In this document: piece after piece, positions 51,826 through 63,034 of the stretch | Numbering within the stretch: position 1 is the stretch's first letter | How the letters are laid out: every line of letters begins with the position of its first letter | Assembly: GCF_900177295.1 (NCBI RefSeq) | Contig: NZ_FWZX01000008.1 | Coordinates: forward strand, 1 to 64,000 | Origin: Tistlia consotensis USBA 355 | GTDB lineage: Bacteria; Pseudomonadota; Alphaproteobacteria; Kiloniellales; DSM-21159 | Length of the DNA stretch: 64,000 bases | Reading direction: 5' to 3' | Notes under the pieces: model-generated | Databases searched by the model: none | Told to the model about the DNA's origin: nothing | What the model saw: the letters and a program-made list of their open reading frames with translations, nothing else | Translations under genes and position numbers: made by a program

Positions 51826-53043
51826 CTAGGCGCCGGCCTTGCGCCAGCCGCTGCCCCTGAGGTCCGGCAGGAAGGCCGTCAGCAGGCCGAGCAGCGGCAG
51901 GAACGAGCAGACCTCGTAGACGAAGTCGATGCCCATGCGGTCGGCCAGCAGGCCGAGCGCCGCGGCGCCGATGCCGCCGGTGCCGAAGGCGAGCCCGAAG
52001 AACAGGCCGGAGACCATGCCGACCCGCCCCGGCATCAGCTCCTGGGCAAAGACCACGATCGCCGGAAAGGCCGAGGCCAGCAGCAGGCCGATCAGCGCGC
52101 TGAGCGCGATCGTCCCCGGCAGGCCGACATAGGGCAGGGCCAGCGTGAAGGGCAGGACCCCCAGGATCGAGACCCAGATCACCGTCTTGCGGCCGATCCG
52201 GTCGCCGATCGGGCCGCCGATCACCGTGCCGGTCGCCACCGCGGCGAGGAACACGAAGAGGCAGAGCTGCGCCGACTGGGTCGACAGGCCGAAGCGGTGG
52301 ATCAGGTAGAAGATGTAGTAGCTGGTGATGCTGGCCAGGTAGAGGTACTTGGACAGGATCAGCAGCCCGAGCACGGTCATCGCTCGGCCGACCTGGCCGG
52401 CGGTCAGGTCCGGATGGCGCGCCGCGCTGCCGCGCGCCCGCGGCCGGGCATGGCCATTGCGCCGGTACCAGTGGCCGAGGCCGGTCAGGGCGACCATGCC
52501 GGCCAGCGCCGCGAAGGCGAACCAGGCCAGGCTGGTCTGGCCGCGCGGCAGCACGACGAAGGCGGCGAGCAGCGGGCCGAGCGACGAGCCGAAGTTGCCG
52601 CCGACCTGGAACACCGACTGGGCCAGGCCGTGCGCGCCGCCGGAGGCGGCCCGCGCCATGCGCGAGGCCTCGGGGTGAAAGATCGACGAGCCGAGGCCGA
52701 GCAGCACGCCGCCGGCGAGCAGGGCGGGGTAGTTCGGTGCGAAGGCCAGGGTGACCAGACCGAGCAGCGACGCGCCCATGCCGACCGGCAGGGCGAAGGG
52801 CGTCGGCCGGCCGTCGGTGTAGAGCCCGACCAGGGGTTGCAGCAGCGAGGCGGTGACCTGGTAGGTCAGGGTCAGCAGGCCGATCTGCGCGAAGCTGAGG
52901 TCGTAGCCGCCCTTCAGGATCGGGTAGATCGCCGGCAGCAGCGACTGCAGCATGTCGTTGAGCAGGTGGCAGAAGCTGATCGTGCCGAGGACGGAGAAGG
53001 CGGTCCTGGCGGCCTTCGGCGGTGCTGCGACGGTCTCGCTCAC
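51826..53043 (-). CDS. MFS transporter, fosmidomycin-resistance (Fsr)-like
   Basis: The protein has 405 residues and about twelve helices. SFCHLLNDMLQSLLPAIYPILKGGYDLSFAQIGLLTL at residues 23-60 is the Fsr-family N-terminus; FHPEASRMARAASGG is the loop after helix 4; GGPIGDRIGRKTVI is the central MFS motif. It is probably an exporter of drugs or metabolites. A divergent AraC gene 135 bp away may control it. Confidence 0.87.
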   Translation of the reverse strand: MSETVAAPPKAARTAFSVLGTISFCHLLNDMLQSLLPAIYPILKGGYDLSFAQIGLLTLTYQVTASLLQPLVGLYTDGRPTPFALPVGMGASLLGLVTLAFAPNYPALLAGGVLLGLGSSIFHPEASRMARAASGGAHGLAQSVFQVGGNFGSSLGPLLAAFVVLPRGQTSLAWFAFAALAGMVALTGLGHWYRRNGHARPRARGSAARHPDLTAGQVGRAMTVLGLLILSKYLYLASITSYYIFYLIHRFGLSTQSAQLCLFVFLAAVATGTVIGGPIGDRIGRKTVIWVSILGVLPFTLALPYVGLPGTIALSALIGLLLASAFPAIVVFAQELMPGRVGMVSGLFFGLAFGTGGIGAAALGLLADRMGIDFVYEVCSFLPLLGLLTAFLPDLRGSGWRKAGA

Positions 53044-53178
53044 GGGGAATGACCCTCTTTCCTCCGCACCGGACCAAGCCTCGGCGCGTTGCGGCGTTGC
53101 ACGGGACGAGGCGGGATCTTACGGTCCTCCGGTGCGGCCCACCACTGCGGTCAGGCCGATTTTCTACGAGATCGGGCC

Positions 53179-53955
53179 ATGGTCCGGAACGTCCACATCG
53201 AGGAGGTCGACGCCGCGCCGCGGCCCCTGATCGCGCTGGGCCACGACTATCCGGACGGCTTCAGGCTGGCGCCGCATCGGCACCGGCGCGGCCAGCTCAT
53301 CTCCGGCGCGACGGGCGTGCTGGTGCTCGCCACGCCGCAGGGCCGCTGGGTGATGCCGCCGGGGCAGGGGCTGTGGATCCCCCCGGGCATCCTCCACGAG
53401 GTGCGCATGATCGGGCCGGTCAGCACCCAGAGCCTCTACCTGGAGCCCGCGCAGGCGGGCGTCCTGCCCGAGCGCTGCCAGGTCGTCGGCCTGTCGGGCT
53501 TCGTGCGCAGCCTGATGGCGAGGGCGCTGGACGTGCCGGCGGACTACGAGCCGGACAGCCACGCCGGCGCGTTGATGGCGCTGCTCCTGCACGAGCTGCG
53601 CGCGCTGCCGGTGCTGCCGCTGTCTCTGCCGTTCCCGGCCGACCCGCGCCTGGCCGAGCGCTGCCGGTCGTTCCTCGCCCGTCCCACGACCCACGAGACG
53701 ATCGAGCAGTGGAGCGAGCCGCTCGGGCTCGGCCGGCGTACCTTCACCCGGCTGTTCCGCCGCGAGACCGGGCTCAGCTTCGTCGAGTGGCGCCAGCAGG
53801 CCTGCCTCGTCGCCGCCCTGCCGCGGCTGGTCGCCGGCGAGCCGGTGACGACCGTCGCGCTCGACCTCGGCTACGACAACCCGGCGGCCTTCACGACGAT
53901 GTTCAAGCGCGTCCTCGGCGCGCCGCCGCGGGCCTACCTGAAGCGCAACGGGTAG
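53179..53955 (+). CDS. AraC-family regulator with N-terminal cupin
   Basis: The protein has 258 residues, from ATG 53179 (MVRNVHIEEVDAAPRP). The cupin part (HRHRRGQLISGATGVLVLATPQGRWVMPPGQGLWIPPGILHEVRM) has His residues placed as in the YdeC-type AraC group. The C-terminal two HTHs include LGRRTFTRLFRRETGLSFVEWRQQA and VTTVALDLGYDNPAAFTTMFKR. Divergent from the Fsr-like gene, its probable target. Confidence 0.87.
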   Translation: MVRNVHIEEVDAAPRPLIALGHDYPDGFRLAPHRHRRGQLISGATGVLVLATPQGRWVMPPGQGLWIPPGILHEVRMIGPVSTQSLYLEPAQAGVLPERCQVVGLSGFVRSLMARALDVPADYEPDSHAGALMALLLHELRALPVLPLSLPFPADPRLAERCRSFLARPTTHETIEQWSEPLGLGRRTFTRLFRRETGLSFVEWRQQACLVAALPRLVAGEPVTTVALDLGYDNPAAFTTMFKRVLGAPPRAYLKRNG

Positions 53956-54008
53956 AGGGTCCTGCTCAGGCATCGGCGTACCGTGCTCTTCATCGCCGCC
54001 CACCATGC

Positions 54009-54118
54009 CGTCATCCTCGCGAAAGCGAGGATCCAGAGAAAGGAGACGCCTGCACGGATCGATTGGGGTTCGCTCGTACGGCGTCGTTCTCTGGATCCTC
54101 GCTTTCGCGAGGATGACG
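54009..54118. repeat. Palindromic element, copy 2 (110 bp)
   Basis: Perfect 32-bp inverted arms (54009-54040 and 54087-54118) start CGTCATCCTCGCGAAAGC. The inner stem is CCTCGC/GCGAGG where copy 1 has CCCCGC/GCGGGG: paired changes keep the fold. The centre matches the reverse complement of copy 1's centre at both ends. Confidence 0.85.
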
Positions 54119-54168
54119 AAGGAGAGGGGGCGAGGATGCAATGGCTCGGATGCCGACGGACCGGCGGC

Positions 54169-54848
<680 letters not shown>

Positions 54849-54855
<7 letters not shown>

Positions 54856-55634
54856 GGCGCCGTCTCCGCGCCGTCGCCGCCGTCCTGGCCCAGGTAGGCG
54901 GCCTGGACCTCGGCGTTGGCACGGATCGCGTCGGGCCGGTCGGTCGCCAGGACCCGGCCGCCGACCAGCACCGTGATGCGGTCGGCCAGCGCGAAGACCG
55001 CATCCATGTCGTGCTCGACCAGCAGGATGGTGACGCCGCCCCTGAGCCGCTGCAGCAGCGCGACCATGGCCCGGCTCTCCTCGGGCGCCATGCCGGCGGT
55101 CGGCTCGTCGAGCAGCAGCAGGCGCGGCCGGCCGGCCAGCGCCAGGGCGATCTCCAGCTGGCGCTGCTCGCCGTGCGCCAGGTCGCCGACCGGCACGGCG
55201 GCGCGCGCCTCCAGGCCGACCTCGCCGAGCAGCGCCTCGGCCCGTGCGGCCAGCCTGCGATCGCGCGCCGCGGCGCGCCGGAAGCCGAAGCTGTGGCCGC
55301 TGGCGACCTGGACCGCGAGGCGGGCGTTCTCCAGGGCGGTGAAGCGCGGGAACAGGCTGGTGATCTGGTAGGAGCGGCCGATGCCGGCGCGCGCCCGGGC
55401 GGCGGCGTCGAGGCCCTGGATCTCGCGGCCGGCGAAGCGGATGCGGCCCGCGTCGGGCCTGAGCTCGCCGGCCAGCAGGCCGGTCAGGGTGGTCTTGCCG
55501 GCGCCGTTCGGGCCGATCACCGCGCGCAGCTCGCCCGGCGCGAGGGCGAGCTCGACCTCGGCGCAGGCCCGGACGCCGCCATAGGCCTTGGTCAGGCCTT
55601 CCGCGCTCAGCAGCGGCTCAGCCATGGCCGGCAC
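54849..55634 (-). CDS. livG: Branched-chain amino acid ABC ATPase LivG
   Basis: The protein has 261 residues from GTG 55634 (258 from ATG 55625; both overlap livM). Walker A GPNGAGKTT; the long linker RSYQITSLFPRFTALENARLAVQ is LivG-type; signature is degenerate, LAHGEQRQLEIALAL, as in this family; Walker B LLLLDEPTAGMAP. Energises uptake with LivF. Confidence 0.92.
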
Positions 55635-56610
55635 CGCGCGGGCGTCGCAGGCCGGCGAGGCCGCCGCGCGCGAACAGCACGACCAGGATCAGGATCGGCC
55701 CGAGCGCGAGCTGCCAGTGCTCGCTCCACTCCTTGAGGGCGAACTCCAGCAGCAGCAAGGCGGTCGCGCCGTAGAGCGGGCCGTAGAGCCGGCCGATGCC
55801 GCCGAGAATGACCATGACCAGCAGCTCGCCCGAGACCGGCCAGGACAGGAAGGCCGGGCTGACGAACTCGGTCAGGTTGGCGATCAGCGCGCCGGCGAGG
55901 CCGGTCACGGCGCCGGAGAGGACGAAGGCCGCGAGCTTGTAGCGGAAGGTCGGCAGGCCGAGCGCGGTCATGCGCCGCTCGTTGTCGCGGATGCCCATCA
56001 GCGCCCAGCCGAAGCGCGCACGCACGACCAGGGCCTTGGCGGCCAGCAGCAGCGCCAGCAGGCCGAGGCAGAGGTAGTAGAAGGCGAGGTTGTCGTCGAG
56101 CTCGAGCGGCCGGAGGCTCGAGCGGGCGAAGAGGCTGAGGCCGTCCTCGCCGCCGTAGTCGGGCAGCGAGACGAAGAGGTAGTAGATCATCTGCGCGAAG
56201 GCGAGGGTGATCATGATGAAGTAGAGGCCGTTGGTCCTCAGGCTGAGCGCGCCGATGACCAGCGCCAGCAGGCCCGCGACCAGCACGGCGAGCGGAAAGG
56301 CGATCCAGGCGTCAGAGGTGCCGGGAATCTCCAGGCCGGCGATCGCGACGGGGCCCAGCACCATGTCGTGGTAGGCCAGGATCGCGACGACGTAGGCGCC
56401 GGCGCCGAAGAAGGCGGCATGGCCGAAGGAGACGAGGCCGCCGTAGCCGAGCACCAGGTTGAGCGCGCCCGCGGCCAGGGCGTAGATCAGGATCCGCGCC
56501 GCGAGCTCCAGGCTCCATTCCAGGCCGAGCGCGGCGGCGAGCGCCGGCCAGAGCGCGAAGGCCAGGCCGAGCAGCAGCCCGGCGCCGTGCTCCCTTGCGA
56601 GCCTAGCCAT
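55618..56610 (-). CDS. livM: Branched-chain amino acid ABC permease LivM
   Basis: The protein has 330 residues with about eight to nine helices. NLVLGYGGLVSFGHAAFFGAGAY (near 55) and GWALMGIRDNERRMTALGLPTFRYKL (near 205), the ATPase-coupling loop, identify LivM. It forms the channel with LivH. Its start overlaps the livH stop by 8 bases. Confidence 0.93.
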   Translation of the reverse strand: MARLAREHGAGLLLGLAFALWPALAAALGLEWSLELAARILIYALAAGALNLVLGYGGLVSFGHAAFFGAGAYVVAILAYHDMVLGPVAIAGLEIPGTSDAWIAFPLAVLVAGLLALVIGALSLRTNGLYFIMITLAFAQMIYYLFVSLPDYGGEDGLSLFARSSLRPLELDDNLAFYYLCLGLLALLLAAKALVVRARFGWALMGIRDNERRMTALGLPTFRYKLAAFVLSGAVTGLAGALIANLTEFVSPAFLSWPVSGELLVMVILGGIGRLYGPLYGATALLLLEFALKEWSEHWQLALGPILILVVLFARGGLAGLRRPRGAGHG

Positions 56611-57526
56611 GGGGCGGGAACAGCCCGCGCGGCCGCCAGATCAGCACCGCGGCCATCAGGATGTAGATCGCCATCGCCGAGAGCGCGCTGCCCAGGGTGC
56701 TCGCCGCCGAGGGCCCGAGGAACAGCTCGAACAGGCCCGGCAGGAAGGCGCGGCCGAGCACGAAGGTCAGCCCGACCAGCAGGGCCGCGACGAAGGCGCC
56801 GCGGATCGAGCCGATGCCGCCGATCACGATGACCACGAAGACCGGGATCAGCACGGTCTCGCCCATGCCGATCTCGACCGCGTAGATCGGCCCGGCCAGG
56901 GCGCCGGCCAGGGCGGTCAGCGCGGCGCCCAGGGCGAAGACCAGGGTGTAGAGCCGGTCGATGTCGACGCCGAGCGCCGAGACCATCTCGCGGTTCGAGG
57001 CGCCGGCGCGGATCAGCATGCCGAGGCGGGTCCGCGCGACCAGCAGGTAGAGGCCGAGCGCGACCGCCAGGCCGACGCCGATGACCGTCAGGCGGAAGGC
57101 CGGGTAGGGCGCGCCGGGCAGGATCTCGACCGTGCCGTTCAGGAAGGCCGGCAGGTCGAGGCGCAAGGGCCTGGCGCCCCAGATCATCTTGGTCGCCTCG
57201 TTGAAGAAGAGGATCAGGCCGAAGGTCGCCAGCACCTGGTCCAGGTGGTCGCGGGCGTAGAGCCGGCGCACGACCAGCAGCTCGACGACGACCGCGACGG
57301 CGGCGGTCGCCGGCAGCGCCGCGATCAGTCCGATCAGGAAGGAGCCGCTCTCGCGCGCCGCCCAGGCGCAGACGAAGGCGCCGACCATGTAGAGCGAGCC
57401 GTGCGCCAGGTTGACCAGGTTCATGATGCCGAGCACGAGCGTCAGCCCGGCGGCGATCAGGAACAGCATCACGCCGAACTGCAGCCCGTTCAGGGTCTGC
57501 TCGAGGAGGAGGAGCGGGGACACCAT
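56603..57526 (-). CDS. livH: Branched-chain amino acid ABC permease LivH
   Basis: The protein has 307 residues and eight helices. NGLQFGVMLFLIAAGLTLVLGIMNLVNLAHGSLYMVGAF at the N-terminus and GASNREMVSALGVDIDRLYTLVFALG (coupling loop) are LivH hallmarks. It begins 187 bp after the livK stop; a palindromic element fills that gap. Confidence 0.93.
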   Translation of the reverse strand: MVSPLLLLEQTLNGLQFGVMLFLIAAGLTLVLGIMNLVNLAHGSLYMVGAFVCAWAARESGSFLIGLIAALPATAAVAVVVELLVVRRLYARDHLDQVLATFGLILFFNEATKMIWGARPLRLDLPAFLNGTVEILPGAPYPAFRLTVIGVGLAVALGLYLLVARTRLGMLIRAGASNREMVSALGVDIDRLYTLVFALGAALTALAGALAGPIYAVEIGMGETVLIPVFVVIVIGGIGSIRGAFVAALLVGLTFVLGRAFLPGLFELFLGPSAASTLGSALSAMAIYILMAAVLIWRPRGLFPPHG

Positions 57527-57561
57527 GATGCCGTCGGCCCGGAATGCCCGGCTCCCTTGCC

Positions 57562-57692
57562 CGTCATCCCCGCGAAGGCGGGGATCCAGGGGCCACGAGC
57601 CGGTGCCGGACGGCCCTGGATCCCGGGTCGCAAGGCTCGCAAGCCGGAAGCCCTTCTGGGCTTCCGGGCTCGCCTAACGCCCGGGATGACGG
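57562..57692. repeat. Palindromic element, copy 3, between livK and livH
   Basis: The left arm CGTCATCCCCGCGAAGGC...GGATCCAGGG (57562-57591) is matched by CCCTGGATCCCGGG and CCCGGGATGACGG at the right, the latter split by an extra internal hairpin (CCGGAAGCCC/GGGCTTCCGG, about 57644-57667). It is a diverged member of the 27359 and 54009 family. Confidence 0.75.
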
Positions 57693-57713
57693 AAAGGGTG
57701 GGGCATCGCAGTC

Positions 57714-58889
57714 CTACATCTTGCACTCGGCCGCGTAGGCGTCGCCGTGCTCCTTGAAGGCGGTGCCGATGATCTTGTTGGTCAGCACGTCGCCCTCCTT
57801 GACCACCTCGCGCACGTAGATGGTCTGGATCGGGTGGTGGTTGCTGGCGAACTTGAAGGCGCCGCGCACCGAGTCGAAGTCGGCGGCCTCGAGCGCCTTG
57901 CGGAAGGCGTCCTTGTCCGCGACCCCGCCGGTCTTCTTCAGCGCCGAGGCGATCAGGCGCGCCGCGTCGTAGCCCTGGCTGGCGTAGAGCGAGGGCAGCC
58001 GGCCGTAGGCCTTCTGGAAGCCGGCGACGAAGGCCCTGTTGGCGGCATTGTCGATGTCCTTGTTCCACTGCGAGGAGTTGACGACGCCGAGCGCCGCCTC
58101 GCCGACCGCGCCGAGGATGCCCTGGTCGAAGGAGAAGGCCGGACCGAACAGCGGGATCTGGCCGTTGAGGCCGGCCTGAGCGTACTGCTTGATGAAGGAG
58201 ATGCCCATGCCGCCGGGCAGGAAGAAGAAGACCGCGTCGGGCTTGGCGTCGCGCAGCGCGGCGATCTCGGCGGCGTAGTCGGTCTGGCCGAGCTGGGTGT
58301 AGACCTCGCCGGCGACGCCGCCCTTGTAGTAGCGCTTGAAGCCGGCCAGGGCGTCCTTGCCGGCCGGGTAGTTCGGCGCGATCAGGTAGACCTTCTTGAA
58401 GCCCTTGTCCTGGACGTACTGGCCCATCGCCTCGTGCAGGTTGTCGTTCTGCCAGGCGACGTTGAAGTAGTTCGGGCTGCAGCCCTTGCCGGCGAGCAGC
58501 GACGGCCCGGCGTTCGGGCTGATGTAGAAGACGCCGGCGCGGGTCACCTTGGGCACCACGGCGATTGCCAGGTTCGACCAGACGATGCCGGTCATGATCT
58601 GGACGTGGTCGCGCTCGACCATCCGGTTGGCCAGCTCCGTCGCGACGTCGGGCTTGCGGGCGTCGTCGTCGACGATCAGCTCGACCGGAACGCCGCCCAG
58701 CTTGCCGCCTTCCTCGTCGACCGCCAGCTTGAAGCCGTCGCGGATGTCGATGCCGAGGCCGGAGCCGCCGCCGGACAGCGTGGTGATCATGCCGATCCTG
58801 ACCGGATCGGCGGCCTTCGCCGGCGCGCCGGCGACAAGAGGCAGGGCCGCCAGCGTCGCGGCGGCCAGCGCGGTCATGCGCAACTTCAT
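57714..58889 (-). CDS. livK: Branched-chain amino acid-type ABC substrate-binding protein LivK
   Basis: The protein has 391 residues. Signal peptide MTALAAATLAALPLVAGAPAKA, then the type I periplasmic-binding fold: PVRIGMITTLSGGGSGLGIDIRDGFKLAVDEEGGKLGGVPVELIVDDD. YFNVAWQNDNLHEAMGQYV and FFFLPGGMGISFIKQY fit the LivK/amide-binding group. First gene of the operon. The ligand may be an amide or aromatic rather than leucine. Confidence 0.9.
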   Translation of the reverse strand: MKLRMTALAAATLAALPLVAGAPAKAADPVRIGMITTLSGGGSGLGIDIRDGFKLAVDEEGGKLGGVPVELIVDDDARKPDVATELANRMVERDHVQIMTGIVWSNLAIAVVPKVTRAGVFYISPNAGPSLLAGKGCSPNYFNVAWQNDNLHEAMGQYVQDKGFKKVYLIAPNYPAGKDALAGFKRYYKGGVAGEVYTQLGQTDYAAEIAALRDAKPDAVFFFLPGGMGISFIKQYAQAGLNGQIPLFGPAFSFDQGILGAVGEAALGVVNSSQWNKDIDNAANRAFVAGFQKAYGRLPSLYASQGYDAARLIASALKKTGGVADKDAFRKALEAADFDSVRGAFKFASNHHPIQTIYVREVVKEGDVLTNKIIGTAFKEHGDAYAAECKM

Positions 58890-59022
58890 CGGTGTCTCCC
58901 CTCGAACCCTGTTCTCTGCTTCCTTGGCGCCGCCGGAGCCCTCCGAAGCGGCGCGCCCGGCACTCTAGTGCAGATCGCGACCCGACGGAATCGCTTCACG
59001 ACCCGCCGGGTCCCGATCCGGG

Positions 59023-59691
59023 CTAGATCTGCAGGCGGGAGACGATCGGATCGTCGCTGTCCTGGGGGTGCGAGAGGATGGCGGCGATGCCCGCCTCGAC
59101 CCCCGCGGCCGCCGTCTCGAGGGACATGCTGGGCGCGCCCAGGTTCTCCTCGCGGGCCGCGACCTCGGGCAGGTGGGGCAGGTGGATCCAGCCGGCGCGC
59201 AGCGCGAGGCCGTCCACCGCGGCATGATGCAGGATGCCGTAGAGCAGGTGGTTGCAGCAGAAGGTGCCGGCGGCGTCGGAGATGTCGGCGGGGACGCCGG
59301 CGTCGCGCATCGCTCGGACCATCGCGCGGATCGGCAGGGTGCTGTAGTAGGCCACGGGCCCGCCCGGCACGGTCAGCTCGCCCTGCAGCGCGCGGCCGGC
59401 GTTGTCGCGCAGGCGGTAGCGGGCGCAGTCGTTGAGGTTCTGCGCGATCCGCTCCACCGTCAGCATGGCGCGGCCGCCGTACTCGCCCAGCATGACGACG
59501 GCCTCCGGCCGCAGCTCCGCGATGGCCGCGCGCACGACCTCGATGCAGGTGAAGAAGGTGTTGGGCAGGATGCGCCCCACCACGGCCGCGCCGCCGATCT
59601 CGGCACCGTCCAGGCGCCGCGCCACCAGCTCGGCCGGATTGACCGGCGTGTTGCCGAAGGCCTCGAAGCCGGTCACCAGGATCCTGCTCAT
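59023..59691 (-). CDS. pcp: Pyroglutamyl-peptidase I
   Basis: The protein has 222 residues. RILVTGFEAFGNTPVNPAELVARRLDG is the family N-terminus. The active triad is visible: Glu in LTVERIAQN (near 80), Cys in AGTFCCNHLLYG (near 144), His in GWIHLPHLPE (near 168). It removes N-terminal pyroglutamate from peptides in the cytosol. Start ATG at 59691. Confidence 0.92.
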   Translation of the reverse strand: MSRILVTGFEAFGNTPVNPAELVARRLDGAEIGGAAVVGRILPNTFFTCIEVVRAAIAELRPEAVVMLGEYGGRAMLTVERIAQNLNDCARYRLRDNAGRALQGELTVPGGPVAYYSTLPIRAMVRAMRDAGVPADISDAAGTFCCNHLLYGILHHAAVDGLALRAGWIHLPHLPEVAAREENLGAPSMSLETAAAGVEAGIAAILSHPQDSDDPIVSRLQI

Positions 59692-59806
59692 CGCGATCCG
59701 ATCCCCCCAACAGCACGTGCCCCGCAGCCTGCCTTGCGCCAATTGGCGATGGGAGGCAAGGCCGAATGCTGCGATCCGCGGGCCGCGGCGCCGGCTCCGT
59801 TCCGGT

Positions 59807-60385
59807 TCACAGGAAGCGGCAGCAGGCCTCCCGGCGCTTGCGGCTGACGGCCTCGTCGTAGACCTCGAAGAAGTTGCGGGAGCCGACGAGCCATTCGTCC
59901 CAGTCGACGCCGCCAAGCACCCGGTCGACGACGACGCCGTCGCTGGAGAGCGGCAGCGACAGGCGTCGATAGGGCAGGATCCGCCCGTCGTGCAGCCGCG
60001 ACTCGACGACGGTCAGCCAGCCGCGCTTCTGCCCGACGACGGTGGCGTAGCTGCGTGCCGCGTTGTCGGACCAGGGCGTCGGCAGCGCCCCGACCAGGCC
60101 CTGGCCGGTCAGCTCGCGGTCGAACAGCTCGCGGATGCGGGTCCCGGCCAGGCGTACCTTGACGTCGCCCTCGACCGGCTCCAGCAGGTAGATCCAGGGG
60201 AGCAGGCGGGTCAGCTCGCTCGGTTCGATGGCCTTGCGCGCCGGCAGTCCCCCGGGCGGCCGCTTGCTCTCCCAGTAGTCGTAGAGCTGGCCGAGGCGGC
60301 CGTCGCCGAGCAGGTCCCGGAAGGCGTCCGGCTCGAGCGGGTCGGGGATCGACGGGGCGCCGGGTGAAGGCGGAGTCTGGATCAC
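59807..60385 (-). CDS. PAS_5-family domain protein (second copy)
   Basis: The protein has 192 residues from GTG 60385. LYDYWESKRPPGGLPARKAIEPSELTRLLPWIYLLEPV is the PAS_5 signature, and VKVRLAGTRIRELFDRELTGQGL the PAS sheet. It shares this pattern with 17698-18189 but is a distant paralogue. It ends with a Cys pair, EACCRFL. Ligand and partner unknown; the Lrp-type gene is 21 bases upstream. Confidence 0.75.
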   Translation of the reverse strand: MIQTPPSPGAPSIPDPLEPDAFRDLLGDGRLGQLYDYWESKRPPGGLPARKAIEPSELTRLLPWIYLLEPVEGDVKVRLAGTRIRELFDRELTGQGLVGALPTPWSDNAARSYATVVGQKRGWLTVVESRLHDGRILPYRRLSLPLSSDGVVVDRVLGGVDWDEWLVGSRNFFEVYDEAVSRKRREACCRFL

Positions 60386-60406
60386 CGGATCGCTCGAGAG
60401 GAAACG

Positions 60407-60649
60407 TCAGGAGAAGGCCTTGAAGGCGATCAGCGTGAAGGTGTCCTGGATGCCGGGCAGCGTCTGGATGTGCTCGGTCACGAAGTGGCCGATGTCGGTG
60501 CCGTCCTCGAGGTAGCACTTGACCATGAGGTCGTACTGGCCGGAGGTCGAATGGACCTCCGAGACCTGCTCGACGGTCTGCACCAGGTCGTCGGCGACGC
60601 TATAGGCGCGGCCCAGCTGGCACTTGATCTGGACGAAGATGGTCTGCAT
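60407..60649 (-). CDS. Lrp/AsnC ligand-binding (RAM) domain protein
   Basis: The protein has 80 residues: only the C-terminal RAM domain, without the DNA-binding part. TIFVQIKCQLGRAYSVADDLVQTVEQVSEVHSTSGQYDLMVKCYLED and HIQTLPGIQDTFTLIAFKAF show the full beta-alpha-beta-beta-alpha-beta fold. Such stand-alone domains bind amino acids and may modulate full-length Lrp. It might be cotranscribed with the PAS_5 gene. Confidence 0.88.
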   Translation of the reverse strand: MQTIFVQIKCQLGRAYSVADDLVQTVEQVSEVHSTSGQYDLMVKCYLEDGTDIGHFVTEHIQTLPGIQDTFTLIAFKAFS

Positions 60650-60687
60650 GGCCCCGCCATCATAAGGGTGCGGGCGCGGACGAGAAA

Positions 60688-60713
60688 GGGGCCACCCGCT
60701 GCCGGACGGCCCC
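60688..60713 (-). terminator. Hairpin after DEAD-box helicase gene
   Basis: GGGGCC (60688-60693) pairs with GGCCCC (60708-60713); on the minus strand TTTCTCG follows. It lies 33 bases beyond the helicase stop. Confidence 0.5.
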
Positions 60714-60745
60714 CGCTTTCCGCCGTCGCCCGCGCCGGGCTCCGA

Positions 60746-62248
<1,503 letters not shown>

Positions 62249-62451
62249 GTTGCTCCGGGAAGCTATATATCTGGAAGGCGACGGACGGGTCGTCCTTTTC
62301 CACGCCTTCGATGTGGGTCTTCCTATGCGGCGTTCAACCGTGGAAGTCAAGGAAAAGCCCGGTGGAAGCCTTGTCTTGGCCAGGGGACGGGCCTGTGTTA
62401 TGCGCATGCTAGCGAATAATAATTGCCGATTTATTGCCGGGAGAGACTGAA

Positions 62452-62994
62452 ATGCTCGTCGATCCTGAAGACTCGCTGTTGCTGGTCGTCGACCTGCAGC
62501 AGCGCCTGGCGCCGGCAGTCGCCGGCCACGAGGCGATCGAGGCGCGCGTCGTGCGGCTGATCCACGGCGCCCGCCGGCTGCGCGTGCCGGTGCTGGCCAG
62601 CGAGCAGTATCCGGAAGGCCTGGGCCCGACGATCGCGCCGGTCTCGGCGCTGCTGCGGCCCGAGGAGCGGATCGCCAAGCGCGCCTTCTCCTGCGCCGAC
62701 GAGCCGGACTTCATGCAGGCGCTGGCCGAGGCCGGGCGCGGCCAGATCGTGATCTGCGGCATGGAGGCGCACGTCTGTGTGCTGCAGACCGCGGTCGAGC
62801 TGGCCGAGGCGCGCTTCACCGTCTTCGCGGTCGCCGACGCCATGGGCTCGCGCGACCCGGCCAACCGCGCGGTCGCCCTGCAGCGCATGACCGCGCTCGG
62901 GATCGAGCCGGTGACCAGCGAGATGGTCCTCTTCGAGTGGCTGCGCCGCTCCGACAACGAGGCCTTCAGGGACCTGCTGGACCTGATCAAGTGA
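62452..62994 (+). CDS. Isochorismatase-family hydrolase
   Basis: The protein has 180 residues from ATG 62452 with GGGAGAG upstream. Catalytic Asp in LLLVVDLQQRL (near 14), Lys in RIAKRAFSC (near 80), Cys in GMEAHVCVLQTA (near 112), typical of the isochorismatase/nicotinamidase fold; the ycaC-like subgroup fits best. It is a soluble hydrolase of unknown amide or ester substrate. Confidence 0.88.
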   Translation: MLVDPEDSLLLVVDLQQRLAPAVAGHEAIEARVVRLIHGARRLRVPVLASEQYPEGLGPTIAPVSALLRPEERIAKRAFSCADEPDFMQALAEAGRGQIVICGMEAHVCVLQTAVELAEARFTVFAVADAMGSRDPANRAVALQRMTALGIEPVTSEMVLFEWLRRSDNEAFRDLLDLIK

Positions 62995-63034
62995 CGGGGA
63001 CCAAGTGACGGGTGAGATTCACGTGACGGGCAAG
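62992..63034 (+). repeat. GTGACGGG triplicate at gene junction
   Basis: GTGACGGG occurs at about 62991, 63005 and 63023, so stop and alternative starts (GTG) of the hydrolase lie within the same repeated octamer; this makes the true start uncertain. Confidence 0.5.
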
